Part shown: in pieces, positions 17,881 through 26,206 of the stretch
Layout: every line of letters starts with the position of its first letter
How positions within the stretch are numbered: position 1 is the first letter of the stretch
Origin: an uncultured Prevotella sp.
GTDB taxonomy: Bacteria; Bacteroidota; Bacteroidia; Bacteroidales; Bacteroidaceae
NCBI GenBank assembly: GCA_934183355.1
Contig: CAKPST010000002.1
Span: forward strand, 6,079 to 70,078
Reading direction: 5' to 3'
DNA length: 64,000 nt
The notes under the pieces: model-generated
What the model was told of the DNA's origin: nothing
Seen by the model: only the letters and a program-made list of their open reading frames with translations
Database searches by the model: none
Program-made: the position numbers and the translations under genes

Positions 17881-18324
17881 CTACTCTCCATCATGCGTGT
17901 CCTTTATGTCCTTAAGGCTCTCGTAGCTGTCAGCCTCCTTCACCTTCATACCTGCGAGGAGCGACTTCACACGCTTGCCAGTGGCATCCACCGTTCCTTC
18001 GGGCAAGAATAGAACACGAGTGTTGGTGATATTGGCTGCGGTGAACTCCTTGGCAGAATCTGCCGCACGGGTTGAGATGCCCACCTTGAAGGTGCCCAGT
18101 CCGTCAATCTTCACCTTGTTGCCACGCTGAATCTCGTCCTTCATCACCTCCGAAAGCTCGGTTAGCACAGCGAGGATGTCCGAATACTTGACGGTACAGT
18201 TTGCCTGCATTATTTGTGCAATTTTCTTGATGTTGACCGTCTCGTTGTGAGCCACCTTTGCATAGAACTTACCCTTAGTGTCGTCGTTACGCTTGCTCTG
18301 ATAAACTTTGTAATTTACTGCCAT
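17881..18324 (-). CDS. HU-HIG type DNA-binding protein
   Basis: 147 aa. After an N-terminal stretch specific to this subfamily (AVNYKVYQSKRNDDTKGKFY), an HU/IHF fold is recognisable: helices around VKYSDILAVLTELSEVMKDE and the beta arm around KVKIDGLGTFKVGIS. The tail beyond about 115 is acidic. Bacteroidetes genomes carry several such divergent HU homologues next to smalltalk genes, often near amidases. It probably bends or coats DNA; its specific role is unknown. It has its own promoter. Confidence 0.85.
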   Translation of the reverse strand: MAVNYKVYQSKRNDDTKGKFYAKVAHNETVNIKKIAQIMQANCTVKYSDILAVLTELSEVMKDEIQRGNKVKIDGLGTFKVGISTRAADSAKEFTAANITNTRVLFLPEGTVDATGKRVKSLLAGMKVKEADSYESLKDIKDTHDGE

Positions 18325-18416
18325 AATTTTAGTGTGTTTTTAATGGTTAAATACTGATTAGATGCATCTTTTCCTTAGGTTTTGTATCAGTTTCCATGGG
18401 TTTCTGATTACGGTTG

Positions 18417-18448
18417 CAAAGGTATAACATAGCGCATGCGATGTCAAT
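18417..18448 (-). promoter_or_regulatory. Promoter of the HU-HIG gene
   Basis: Minus-strand TACCTTTG (18417-18424) with ATTG (18445-18448) 20 bp upstream; the leader is about 85 nt. Confidence 0.6.
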
Positions 18449-18537
18449 AGTTTTGACAAAAAAATTCAAAAAACCTTCAAAAAAATGCACATCTATAGGG
18501 TGTTTGTGCACACAGGATGGCTTTTTGTACTAAATTA

Positions 18538-18569
18538 TTTGCCCATATAAATAAAAATTTGTTCCTTTG
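18538..18569 (+). promoter_or_regulatory. Promoter of acpP
   Basis: TTTG (18538-18541), 20-bp spacer, TTCCTTTG (18562-18569), one base off TAnnTTTG. It lies 56 bp before the start. Confidence 0.6.
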
Positions 18570-18624
18570 CAGACGGTTTTTAAAAGCGAAACAAATATTA
18601 TAAACATTTTAAAATTAGAAAATT

Positions 18625-18861
18625 ATGTCAGAAATCGAATCAAAAGTAAAGGCAATCATCGTTGACAAACTCGGTGTAGACGAAGCAGACGTTAAGCCAG
18701 AAGCAAGCTTCACAAACGACCTCGGTGCTGACTCTCTCGACACTGTAGAGCTCATCATGGAGTTCGAGAAGGAGTTTGGCATTTCTATCCCTGATGACAA
18801 GGCTGAGAAGATCGGCACTGTTGGCGATGCTATCGCTTACATCGAGGAGAACGCAAAATAA
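18625..18861 (+). CDS. acpP: Acyl carrier protein
   Basis: 78 aa, acidic. The phosphopantetheine attachment Ser37 sits in [10 protein letters not shown], and the helix II sequence [20 protein letters not shown] is near-universal. It carries growing acyl chains in type II fatty acid synthesis and lipid A acylation. The next gene is fabF, separated by 123 bp holding a hairpin with a T run, which may make acpP expression higher than that of the downstream genes. Confidence 0.98.
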   Translation: MSEIESKVKAIIVDKLGVDEADVKPEASFTNDLGADSLDTVELIMEFEKEFGISIPDDKAEKIGTVGDAIAYIEENAK

Positions 18862-18865
18862 ATAA

Positions 18866-18952
18866 GGTTTATGGTTTATAGTTTATGGTGCGCATGATGG
18901 CAACAAGCATTTCTTTGTAATTAATCCACTTGTGCCACATAAACCATAAACC
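18866..18952 (+). terminator. Possible attenuator between acpP and fabF
   Basis: 14-bp perfect arms GGTTTATGGTTTAT (18866-18879) and complement (18939-18952), loop 59 nt, followed by ATTTTTTAA. The stem is AT-rich and the loop long, so partial termination is more likely than full. Confidence 0.5.
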
Positions 18953-18984
18953 ATTTTTTAACCATGAACTGAATTTTTATTTAA

Positions 18985-20247
18985 ATGGAATTAAAAAGAG
19001 TAGTAGTTACAGGTCTTGGAGCCGTTACCCCGTTGGGCAACAACCCTGAGGAAACCTGGAACAACCTTGTCGCCGGAGTTAGCGGCGCAGCACCTATCAC
19101 ACAATTTGACGCTTCAAAATTTAAGACTCAGTTCGCTTGCGAGGTAAAGAACCTTAAGGTCAACGACTATATCGACCGCAAGGAAGCACGCAAGATGGAC
19201 CGCTATGCACAGTTGGCTATGATTTCAGCTATGCAGGCAGTACAAGATTCTGGTATGGATCTCGAAGCAGAGGACAAGAATCGCATTGGCGTTATCTTTG
19301 GTGTAGGTATCGGCGGTATTAAGACTTTCGAGGAAGAAGTGGGCTATTATGCACAGCATCAGGAGAACGGTCCTAAGTTCAATCCTTTCTTCATCCCGAA
19401 GATGATTGCCGACATCGCATCAGGCCTTATTTCAATCCAGTACGGATTCCACGGTCCTAACTATACCACAACATCAGCTTGTGCGTCTTCAACCAACGCT
19501 CTTGCTGACGCTTTCAACCTTATTCGTCTCGGCAAAGCAAATATCATCGTAAGTGGCGGTGCAGAGGCAGCTATCACTCCTGGCGGCGTGGGCGGCTTCA
19601 ACGCTATGCACGCTCTCTCTACACGCAACGACGACCCTGAGCACGCTTCACGTCCGTTCAGCGCTTCACGCGATGGATTCATCATGGGCGAGGGCGCAGG
19701 CTGCCTCATCCTTGAGGAGCTTGAGCATGCCAAGGCACGCGGAGCTAAAATCTACGCAGAGATGGTTGGCGAAGGCATGTCTGCTGACGCTCACCACATC
19801 ACAGCTTCTCACCCAGAGGGTCTCGGCGCTCGCCTCGTAATGGAGAACGCTCTCGAAGACGCAGGTCTGAAGCCTGAGGACATCGACTATATCAACGTAC
19901 ACGGCACATCTACCCACGTGGGCGACATCTCTGAGGCTAAGGCCATCAAGCAGGTGTTCGGCGAGGCTGCCTACAAGCTCAACATCAGCTCTACAAAGTC
20001 AATGACTGGTCACCTGCTCGGTGCAGCTGGCGCTGTAGAGGCTCTTGCTTCGGTGCTTGCAGTGAAGAACGACATCGTTCCGCCTACTATCAACCACGCA
20101 GAAGACGACCAGGATCCAGAAATCGACTACAACCTCAACTACACCTTCAACAAGGCGCAGCATCGTGAGGTTCGTGCTGCTCTGAGCAACACATTCGGCT
20201 TCGGCGGTCACAATGCATGTGTAATATTCAAGAAATATGCTGAGTAA
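18985..20247 (+). CDS. fabF: 3-oxoacyl-ACP synthase II
   Basis: 420 aa. Condensing enzyme of fatty acid elongation. The Cys-His-His triad is visible: C166 in TTTSACASST, H306 in NVHGTSTHVGD and H343 in TGHLLGAAGA. The glycine-rich end SNTFGFGGHNA is intact. It overlaps the start of rnc by 11 bp; the acpP-fabF-rnc order is common in Bacteroidetes and suggests one transcript. Confidence 0.97.
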   Translation: MELKRVVVTGLGAVTPLGNNPEETWNNLVAGVSGAAPITQFDASKFKTQFACEVKNLKVNDYIDRKEARKMDRYAQLAMISAMQAVQDSGMDLEAEDKNRIGVIFGVGIGGIKTFEEEVGYYAQHQENGPKFNPFFIPKMIADIASGLISIQYGFHGPNYTTTSACASSTNALADAFNLIRLGKANIIVSGGAEAAITPGGVGGFNAMHALSTRNDDPEHASRPFSASRDGFIMGEGAGCLILEELEHAKARGAKIYAEMVGEGMSADAHHITASHPEGLGARLVMENALEDAGLKPEDIDYINVHGTSTHVGDISEAKAIKQVFGEAAYKLNISSTKSMTGHLLGAAGAVEALASVLAVKNDIVPPTINHAEDDQDPEIDYNLNYTFNKAQHREVRAALSNTFGFGGHNACVIFKKYAE

Positions 20248-21355
20248 TCTCATCGACAGAATGAAGCTCCCTTTCCGCAAGGACAAGGAGCTTTATTTGT
20301 CTTTACGTAAAATAATCGGTTTCTATCCTCACGACATCAGCTTCTACAAGCTCGCACTGATGCACAAGAGCATGTACAAGCGCAATGCCAAGGGACGCCC
20401 AGTCAACAACGAACGACTTGAATTCTTGGGCGACGCCATTCTCGACGCCACTGTGGGCGACATTGTCTACCGCCACTTCCCCGGCAAGCGTGAGGGATTC
20501 CTCACCAACACACGCTCCAAACTCGTGCAGCGTGACACTCTCAACCGACTCGCCCAGGAAATGGGCATCAACCAACTTATCCTCTCCAGCGGACGCTCCT
20601 CGTCGCACAATTCCTATATGGGAGGCAATGCTTTCGAGGCTCTTGTCGGAGCCATCTACTTGGATCGTGGCTACGACGCATGCATGGAGTTCATGCGCAA
20701 GCGCATACTGGCACAAATGATAAACATCGATAAGGTTGCTTACAAGGAAGTCAACTTCAAGAGCAAGCTCATCGAATGGAGCCAGAAGAATCGTGTGCGC
20801 ATAGACTTCCGCGTCTTGATGCAGGAAAAGGACAAGACAGGCTCACCAATATTCAAATATCAGGTGATGCTTGAGGGCTTGGAGGGATGTTCAGGTACTG
20901 GCTACAGCAAGAAGGAGAGCCAACAGTTAGCTTCCAAACTAACACTGGAGAAACTGCGCCGCGAACCGCAGTTCATCGACTTGGTGTTTGCAGCCAAGAC
21001 CAACCGCACTAAGATGGAGGAAGAACCAGTAGAAAACGTGCCTTCTACAGAACAGACTGCCGACGACTTCATCATCCTCAGTCCTGAGGTGGAGGCAAAC
21101 GCCGAGGCCGCGGTCGAGGCTCTCAACCGCAGCAACAAGTCGAAGCGCAACCGTCGCTCGCCAATGTATCGTGCCGAGACTGATGCCAACAATAGTAAGG
21201 ACAACACTGACAACAGCGACAACACTGTGACTGATGAAACCACTGCGTCGCTCAATCTTGACGACTCAGAGTTCGACCTCAGTCATATCTCTGCACGCAA
21301 ACAGAGTCGCGAGGACATCATAGCAGCAGCAGAGGCTGCGGCATTCGGCGACTAA
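20237..21355 (+). CDS. rnc: Ribonuclease III with long acidic C-terminal extension
   Basis: 372 aa. The endonuclease signature NERLEFLGDAILDATVGDIV lies at about 55-74, with the second acidic pair in NAFEALVGAIYLDRGYD. A dsRNA-binding domain follows (about 170-245, FKSKLIEWSQKNR...TGYSKKESQQLAS). Beyond about 260 comes an extra region of about 110 residues, rich in Asp/Asn/Ser/Thr with a basic patch (NKSKRNRRSPMYR) and low complexity; most bacterial RNase III proteins end after the dsRBD. It processes rRNA precursors and double-stranded RNA. Its start lies within fabF. Confidence 0.95.
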   Translation: MLSNLIDRMKLPFRKDKELYLSLRKIIGFYPHDISFYKLALMHKSMYKRNAKGRPVNNERLEFLGDAILDATVGDIVYRHFPGKREGFLTNTRSKLVQRDTLNRLAQEMGINQLILSSGRSSSHNSYMGGNAFEALVGAIYLDRGYDACMEFMRKRILAQMINIDKVAYKEVNFKSKLIEWSQKNRVRIDFRVLMQEKDKTGSPIFKYQVMLEGLEGCSGTGYSKKESQQLASKLTLEKLRREPQFIDLVFAAKTNRTKMEEEPVENVPSTEQTADDFIILSPEVEANAEAAVEALNRSNKSKRNRRSPMYRAETDANNSKDNTDNSDNTVTDETTASLNLDDSEFDLSHISARKQSREDIIAAAEAAAFGD

Positions 21356-21405
21356 TCGCCGAACGCTGGAATCCACAGAATTTATATTCACAGATAATAA
21401 ACTAA

Positions 21406-21467
21406 CAATCAACGGGCATTAACGACCTCCTTTTAAATATAGTCGTTAATGCCCGTCTTGTTGATTG
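21406..21467 (+). terminator. Terminator-like long inverted repeat after rnc
   Basis: Arms 21406-21426 and 21442-21467 pair over the CGGGCATTAACGAC core and the outer CAATCAAC with a small bulge. The loop is T-rich. It closes the acpP-fabF-rnc unit. Confidence 0.65.
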
Positions 21468-21500
21468 CAACCATAATTTAAGACACTAAACATCTGTCAC

Positions 21501-22166
21501 ATGAACGTAAAGATAGAACCTTCGTGGCACGAGCACTTGCAGCAGGAGTTCGAACAGCCCTACTTTGCCCGGCTATGCGACTTTGTACGCCACGAATATG
21601 CCACACAGACATGCTATCCTCCTGGCAAACTCATCTTCAATGCCTTCAACCTATGTCCTTTTGACAAGGTGAAGGTGGTCATCATCGGACAAGACCCCTA
21701 CCACGAACCGGGTCAGGCTTTGGGTCTGAGCTTCTCTGTTGCCGACGGCGTGCCATTCCCACCGTCGCTTCAAAACATCTTCAAGGAGATACAGCTCGAC
21801 CTCGGCACTCCCATTCCCTCATCGGGCGACCTCTCGCGCTGGGCTCGTCAGGGTGTGTTGCTGCTCAACGCCACACTCACTGTACGTGCCCATCAGGCTG
21901 CCTCACACCAGCGACAGGGGTGGGAAACATTCACCGATGCCGCCATTCGCGCCATTTCTGCACAGCGCGACCACATCGTGTTCATCCTCTGGGGTGGCTA
22001 TGCACGCTCCAAGGCATCGCTCATCGACCGTTCGCGCCACCTCATCCTTGAGTCGGTACATCCCTCACCACTGTCTGCCAACCGTGGTGGATGGTTTGGC
22101 AATCATCACTTCTCACGCTGCAACGCCTATCTGCAAGAGCATGGCGAGGAGCCTATAGAGTGGTGA
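21501..22166 (+). CDS. ung: Uracil-DNA glycosylase, family 1
   Basis: 221 aa, normal length. Motif A with the catalytic Asp is GQDPYHEPGQALGLSFSV; the product-release motif with the catalytic His is HPSPLSANRGGWFG. It excises uracil from DNA in base excision repair. It stands behind the rnc terminator and shortly before the DUF3109 gene (34 bp), with which it may share a transcript. Confidence 0.97.
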   Translation: MNVKIEPSWHEHLQQEFEQPYFARLCDFVRHEYATQTCYPPGKLIFNAFNLCPFDKVKVVIIGQDPYHEPGQALGLSFSVADGVPFPPSLQNIFKEIQLDLGTPIPSSGDLSRWARQGVLLLNATLTVRAHQAASHQRQGWETFTDAAIRAISAQRDHIVFILWGGYARSKASLIDRSRHLILESVHPSPLSANRGGWFGNHHFSRCNAYLQEHGEEPIEW

Positions 22167-22200
22167 CAAGAGTATTAATAAATAATGAAATAAACACAAT

Positions 22201-22788
22201 ATGATATTAGAAATTTCCAATATCCTGGTAGCCAGTGACATCATCACTGAGCAGTTCTGCTGCGACCTTGACAAGTGCAAGGGCATCTGTTGTGTCGAGG
22301 GCGATGCCGGCGCTCCCGTTACAATCGAAGAGATAGCCGGAATAGAAGATGCGCTCGACACCGTATGGAGCGACATGTCAGCCTCGGCGCAGGCTGTTGT
22401 CGACCGCCAGGGCGTAGCCTACACCGACCGCGACGGCGACCTCGTGACAAGCATCGTCGGCGGCAAAGACTGTGTGTTCACATGCTACGAGAACGGTTGT
22501 TGCCTCTGCGCCCTTGAGCGAGCCTACCGTCAGGGCAAAACATCATTCGTCAAACCTATCTCGTGCGCCCTCTACCCCATTCGCGTCAAAACATTCAAGG
22601 ACGGCACCATCGCCCTTAATTATAATAGGTGGGACGTGTGCCGCGACGCCGTGCAGAAGGGTCGCGAGTTAGGTCTGCCAGTATACAAATTTCTTGAGGG
22701 TCCGCTTGTGCGTCGTTTCGGTCAAGAATGGTATGACGAACTTTGCACCGTAGCAGAGGAATATCTCAAGACTATAAATCGTCAGTAG
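22201..22788 (+). CDS. DUF3109 family cysteine-rich protein
   Basis: 195 aa. An N-terminal cluster CCDLDKCKGICCVEGDAGAP and a later group (KDCVFTCYENGCCLCALE, then SCALYPIR) give at least eight cysteines in the pattern of DUF3109, related to YkgJ-type metal-binding proteins. A bound metal or Fe-S cluster is likely; the reaction is unknown. The 3' end overlaps the convergent GT9 gene by 17 bp. Confidence 0.85.
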   Translation: MILEISNILVASDIITEQFCCDLDKCKGICCVEGDAGAPVTIEEIAGIEDALDTVWSDMSASAQAVVDRQGVAYTDRDGDLVTSIVGGKDCVFTCYENGCCLCALERAYRQGKTSFVKPISCALYPIRVKTFKDGTIALNYNRWDVCRDAVQKGRELGLPVYKFLEGPLVRRFGQEWYDELCTVAEEYLKTINRQ

Positions 22789-23842
22789 GCTTAGGACGGC
22801 ACAGCACACGCTCCACATGGTCGGCAATGCTGTTTGGAGTGACTGCTGTCATACATGCATAGTCGCCCCTCATACACGGCTTGTTGCCGTATATCGAGCA
22901 CGGGCGACACGGCATGTCTGCCTGTACGACATCCTCCTCGCGCTGGTTCCAACCGAGGAACCCAGCGTAGGGATGCGTAGCTCCCCACACACTCACCACT
23001 GGCGTTCCGCAGATGGACGCAAGGTGCATGTTGGCACTGTCCATAGACACCATTACATCGAGGTGGCTCATCACCACCATTTCTTGCTGCAACGAGCCGA
23101 GCACAGCCGACACGTTGATGCAATTCTTATAACGTGCACACCATTCGTTGAATACGGCAAACTCCTTCTCGCCGCCTCCAAATAGGAATATGCGGCATGA
23201 TGGGTGGCGGCGTATCAATTCGGCAACCACTTGCTCCATGCTCTCTGTGGGATAAATCTTGCCCTTGTGTGCAGCGAATGGAGCAATGCCTATCCACTGT
23301 TGGAACATCTTCTTCTCACCCACACTTTCCGAGATGAGCCTTAGGTTGCCCCCTTGCGGCCCAAACACCGAACTAAACTCCATCCGTATAGGATAACCCA
23401 AACGGCTCAGCACGTCGGCATAGTTCTCGAACGATGTTGGTATCTGTTTCAGTTGTCTACCTTTCTGCGCCACAAGCAGGCTTCTCTCATGTCGATGTTT
23501 GTCAATATGTTCTACACGATAGTGTCCCAGGTTGAAACGCATGCGCAGATACGACGAGCGCAGAATGTTGTGCATGTCGGCAATAGCCGTAAAATTCTTA
23601 GCAACTAGCCGCCGGTAAAGGGCATTCAAGCCCTTTACGCCGCGGTATTCGCCTTTGATGTCCGCCTCCATGAAGCCCACGTTTGGGGCGAGTCCGTCAA
23701 AAAACGGACGCGCAAAAGGACGGCTCAGCACAGTGATGCGCAGGTCGGGATACTGACTCGCGAGCGAGCTGACCACCGGCACGAGCATCGCCACGTCGCC
23801 GAGAGCCGAGAAGCGCATTATCAGGAGATGGTCTGTTTTCAT
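22772..23842 (-). CDS. Glycosyltransferase family 9 (ADP-heptose:LPS heptosyltransferase-like)
   Basis: 356 aa. The N-terminal LLIMRFSALGDVAMLVPVV is the GT9 glycine/Asp start motif. The C-terminal part has MVSMDSANMHLASICGTPVVSVWGATHP, the family's donor-binding segment with a conserved Asp-Ser-xxx-His. It probably adds a heptose-like sugar to the LPS inner core on the cytoplasmic face. Its start directly abuts the DUF4254 stop, so the two genes are co-transcribed. Confidence 0.92.
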   Translation of the reverse strand: MKTDHLLIMRFSALGDVAMLVPVVSSLASQYPDLRITVLSRPFARPFFDGLAPNVGFMEADIKGEYRGVKGLNALYRRLVAKNFTAIADMHNILRSSYLRMRFNLGHYRVEHIDKHRHERSLLVAQKGRQLKQIPTSFENYADVLSRLGYPIRMEFSSVFGPQGGNLRLISESVGEKKMFQQWIGIAPFAAHKGKIYPTESMEQVVAELIRRHPSCRIFLFGGGEKEFAVFNEWCARYKNCINVSAVLGSLQQEMVVMSHLDVMVSMDSANMHLASICGTPVVSVWGATHPYAGFLGWNQREEDVVQADMPCRPCSIYGNKPCMRGDYACMTAVTPNSIADHVERVLCRPKPTDDL

Positions 23843-24445
23843 TTATTTCTTGTAGAGTACAGGGTTGGTTGACGGGTCGTTGTACATCTTCATCTGACGG
23901 TACACCTTCATATACTTACGTCCAGCCTGTATATCGTCGAGCAACTGGTCGATAGCGAGCGACAGGTCTACCTGCTGCTCAAGGAGCACTTGTAGCTTGG
24001 CTGCACACTTCTGGCGATGTTCTTCAGTAGCGTCAGTGCGCTCAGCCTGCTCACGCATGTGATAAATCTTGAGTGCAAGTATAGAGAGACGGTCGACAGC
24101 CCATGCTGGGCTCTCGGTGTTGAGACGTGCATCTGGCTGCACGTTCACATCACTGTATTTCTGGCGGAAGTACGAGTCAATCTGCTCTACAAGGTCTGTG
24201 CGGTCTTGGTTCGAACGGTCAATGCGACGCTTCAGCGACAGAGCCTCTGTAGGATTGATGTGCGGGTCGCGGATGATATCCTCAAAATGCCACTGCACGG
24301 TGTCTATCCAACATTTGAGATAGAGTCGGTTCTCAATCTCGTCACGCTCATAAGGATTGTTGATAGGAGTCTCTATGTCGTCCTTGATGTGATAGTCGGC
24401 TATCGCCTTGTTAAAAATTTTGTTGCAAAGTTCTGAGAATGACAT
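23843..24445 (-). CDS. DUF4254 domain protein
   Basis: 200 aa, all-helical in appearance, with the motif region YERDEIENRLYLKCWIDTVQWHFEDIIRDP characteristic of DUF4254. It has no signal peptide or membrane helix. Family members lie next to GT9 heptosyltransferase genes in Bacteroidetes, as here, so a role in LPS core assembly is inferred; the biochemical activity is unknown. Confidence 0.85.
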   Translation of the reverse strand: MSFSELCNKIFNKAIADYHIKDDIETPINNPYERDEIENRLYLKCWIDTVQWHFEDIIRDPHINPTEALSLKRRIDRSNQDRTDLVEQIDSYFRQKYSDVNVQPDARLNTESPAWAVDRLSILALKIYHMREQAERTDATEEHRQKCAAKLQVLLEQQVDLSLAIDQLLDDIQAGRKYMKVYRQMKMYNDPSTNPVLYKK

Positions 24446-24516
24446 AATCTTATATTGTTTTTGTTAATATTAGCGTTTAGGGTGTAACAAAATATGCATG
24501 GTCTTACAAATACATG

Positions 24517-24547
24517 CAAATATAAAAGAAAAAGACCGAACAGCCAA
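24517..24547 (-). promoter_or_regulatory. Promoter of the DUF4254-GT9 unit
   Basis: Minus-strand TATATTTG (24517-24524) with TTG at 24545-24547, spacing 20. Confidence 0.55.
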
Positions 24548-24570
24548 GAAACAAGCCGTTTTTTTTGAAA

Positions 24571-24623
24571 AGAGGGTGTGCCAAACCCAAATTCAAAACG
24601 AATTATGGTTTGACACACCCTCT
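24571..24623 (-). terminator. Terminator hairpin downstream of hup
   Basis: 17-bp arms 24571-24587 and 24607-24623 with one mismatch, GC-rich (AGAGGGTGTG). It is followed by TTTTC on minus and ATTTTGTTTTT on plus. Position fits the end of the hup transcript; the 95 bp between hup and the hairpin hold nothing recognisable. Confidence 0.65.
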
Positions 24624-24718
24624 ATTTTGTTTTTATTGTTTTAAAAGCCTTAGCCAACTGATGACCATCAGCCTGTCAACTCGCCTACTTGTCGACTCGT
24701 CAACTTTTCAGTTAGCCC

Positions 24719-24991
24719 TTACTTGATAGCGTCAGCCAACTCTGCACCTGGCTTGAACTTGGCAACCTTCTTTGCAGCGATGGTGATCTTCTCCTTAGTA
24801 GCAGGATTGATGCCCTCACGAGCAGGACGCTCGCTCACGCTGAATGTGCCAAAACCGATGAGCTGAATCTTGTCACCCTCTACAAGTGCGTTCTTGATTG
24901 CCTCGATAGTTGTCTCCAAAGCCTTCTTTGCCTTAGCCTTGTCCAACTCAGCACCTACTGCTATCTTCTCGATAAGTTCTGTCTTGTTCAT
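24719..24991 (-). CDS. hup: Histone-like DNA-binding protein HU
   Basis: 90 aa, the canonical HU length. The DNA-binding signature GFGTFSVSERPAREGINPAT and the helix pair MNKTELIEKIA / AKKALETTIEAIKNAL are intact. It compacts and bends chromosomal DNA. The promoter lies about 110 bp upstream, leaving a leader of about 100 nt. Unlike the HU-HIG protein at 17881 it has no extension, so it is the housekeeping HU. Confidence 0.97.
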   Translation of the reverse strand: MNKTELIEKIAVGAELDKAKAKKALETTIEAIKNALVEGDKIQLIGFGTFSVSERPAREGINPATKEKITIAAKKVAKFKPGAELADAIK

Positions 24992-25097
24992 AATTCTTAT
25001 AAGTATTTTTAATTGTTATTGTTATTATTCTCGCTCTCGCAGCGGCATTAATCGCCTCAAAATGCGTGTAAATCACGTGGTTAACGCATTCAAAACA

Positions 25098-25128
25098 CAA
25101 ATTTAGACTATTCCATTGACAAATCAAA
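25098..25128 (-). promoter_or_regulatory. Promoter of hup
   Basis: Minus-strand TAAATTTG (25098-25105) and TTTG (25125-25128), spacing 19. Confidence 0.65.
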
Positions 25129-25210
25129 CAAAAAAGAGAAAAAAGTTTATAAAATGCCGAAAAAAAGCGCTGCATCCCCCCTTTTTATGCTATATGACGG
25201 GATTTTTTAG

Positions 25211-25218
25211 TACTTTTG
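25211..25218 (+). promoter_or_regulatory. -7 box of the rhomboid gene
   Basis: TACTTTTG matches TAnnTTTG. Transcription would start near 25225, which excludes the upstream in-frame start at 25216 and supports 25252. Confidence 0.55.
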
Positions 25219-25251
25219 CATAAACAACATTTATACACACTAAATAATTTT

Positions 25252-26190
25252 ATGCAAAACATTCCGACGGTTACACGCAACCTCCTTATCATCAATGTTA
25301 TCGTCTTCCTTGCCACTATGGTGCTGGAACCGATAGGTCTGAAGCTCAACTCCTTGCTTGGACTGCACTTCATTCTCGCCCCTGATTTCCAAATATATCA
25401 ACTCTTCACCTACATGTTCGCCCATGGCGGATGGAGCCATATATTCTTCAATATGTTCGCATTATGGATGTTTGGTTGCATCGTGGAGCGCACATGGGGT
25501 CCGCGCAAGTTCCTATTCTACTATCTCGTGTGCGGTGTAGGTGCCGGACTTTTCCAGGAGTTGGCTCAGTTTGTGCAGTTCTACATGCTCGCAGCTGAGC
25601 AGATTGACGGCTTCAGCATCACACAGACCATGCTCGTGGCTAAAGCCAATGCGCCATTCCTCAATCTCTGGACCACCGTAGGAGCGTCTGGAGCCATCTA
25701 CGGCATCCTGCTCGCCTTCGGCATGCTCTATCCCGAGGAACGCCTGTTCATCTTCCCTCTACCTGTACCCATCAAAGCCAAGTGGTTTGTAGTGATATAT
25801 GCAGCCATCGAGCTGTTCATGGCGTTCTCTACATCTGGCGACGGCGTGGCTCATCTTGCCCATCTTGGTGGCATGGTGTTCGGATTCTTCCTCATACGCT
25901 ACTGGCGCCAGCACCCTTCCATAGGCTACAATCGACGCAGTGGTCAGCAGTTCTTCGACTCTCTGCGCTCGTCGTGGGAGCGCCGCACCCACCGTTCGGC
26001 AGGCTCATTCGGCAATCAGCATCGCACAGACAGCACACAGACTAGACGCGAGTCCGACTGGGACTACAATGCTCGCCGCAAGGCTGAGCAGGAAGAGGTA
26101 GACCGCATCCTCGACAAGATACGCCGTTCGGGCTATGACAGCCTGACACGCGAGGAGAAACAACGACTGTTTGACAACAGCCGAAAATAA
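25252..26190 (+). CDS. Rhomboid family intramembrane serine protease
   Basis: 312 aa. Six membrane segments with the rhomboid hallmarks: HGGWSHIFFNMFALW (oxyanion Asn67), GASGAIYG (nucleophile Ser147) and VAHLAHLGGMVFGF (catalytic His204). A soluble, basic C-terminal tail of about 90 residues rich in R/S/Q follows. It cleaves transmembrane substrates within the inner membrane; substrates are unknown. It is followed after 16 bp by the EEP-family gene, and this pairing suggests a shared transcript. Confidence 0.92.
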   Translation: MQNIPTVTRNLLIINVIVFLATMVLEPIGLKLNSLLGLHFILAPDFQIYQLFTYMFAHGGWSHIFFNMFALWMFGCIVERTWGPRKFLFYYLVCGVGAGLFQELAQFVQFYMLAAEQIDGFSITQTMLVAKANAPFLNLWTTVGASGAIYGILLAFGMLYPEERLFIFPLPVPIKAKWFVVIYAAIELFMAFSTSGDGVAHLAHLGGMVFGFFLIRYWRQHPSIGYNRRSGQQFFDSLRSSWERRTHRSAGSFGNQHRTDSTQTRRESDWDYNARRKAEQEEVDRILDKIRRSGYDSLTREEKQRLFDNSRK

Positions 26191-26206
26191 AACTAACGAC
26201 TTATAT

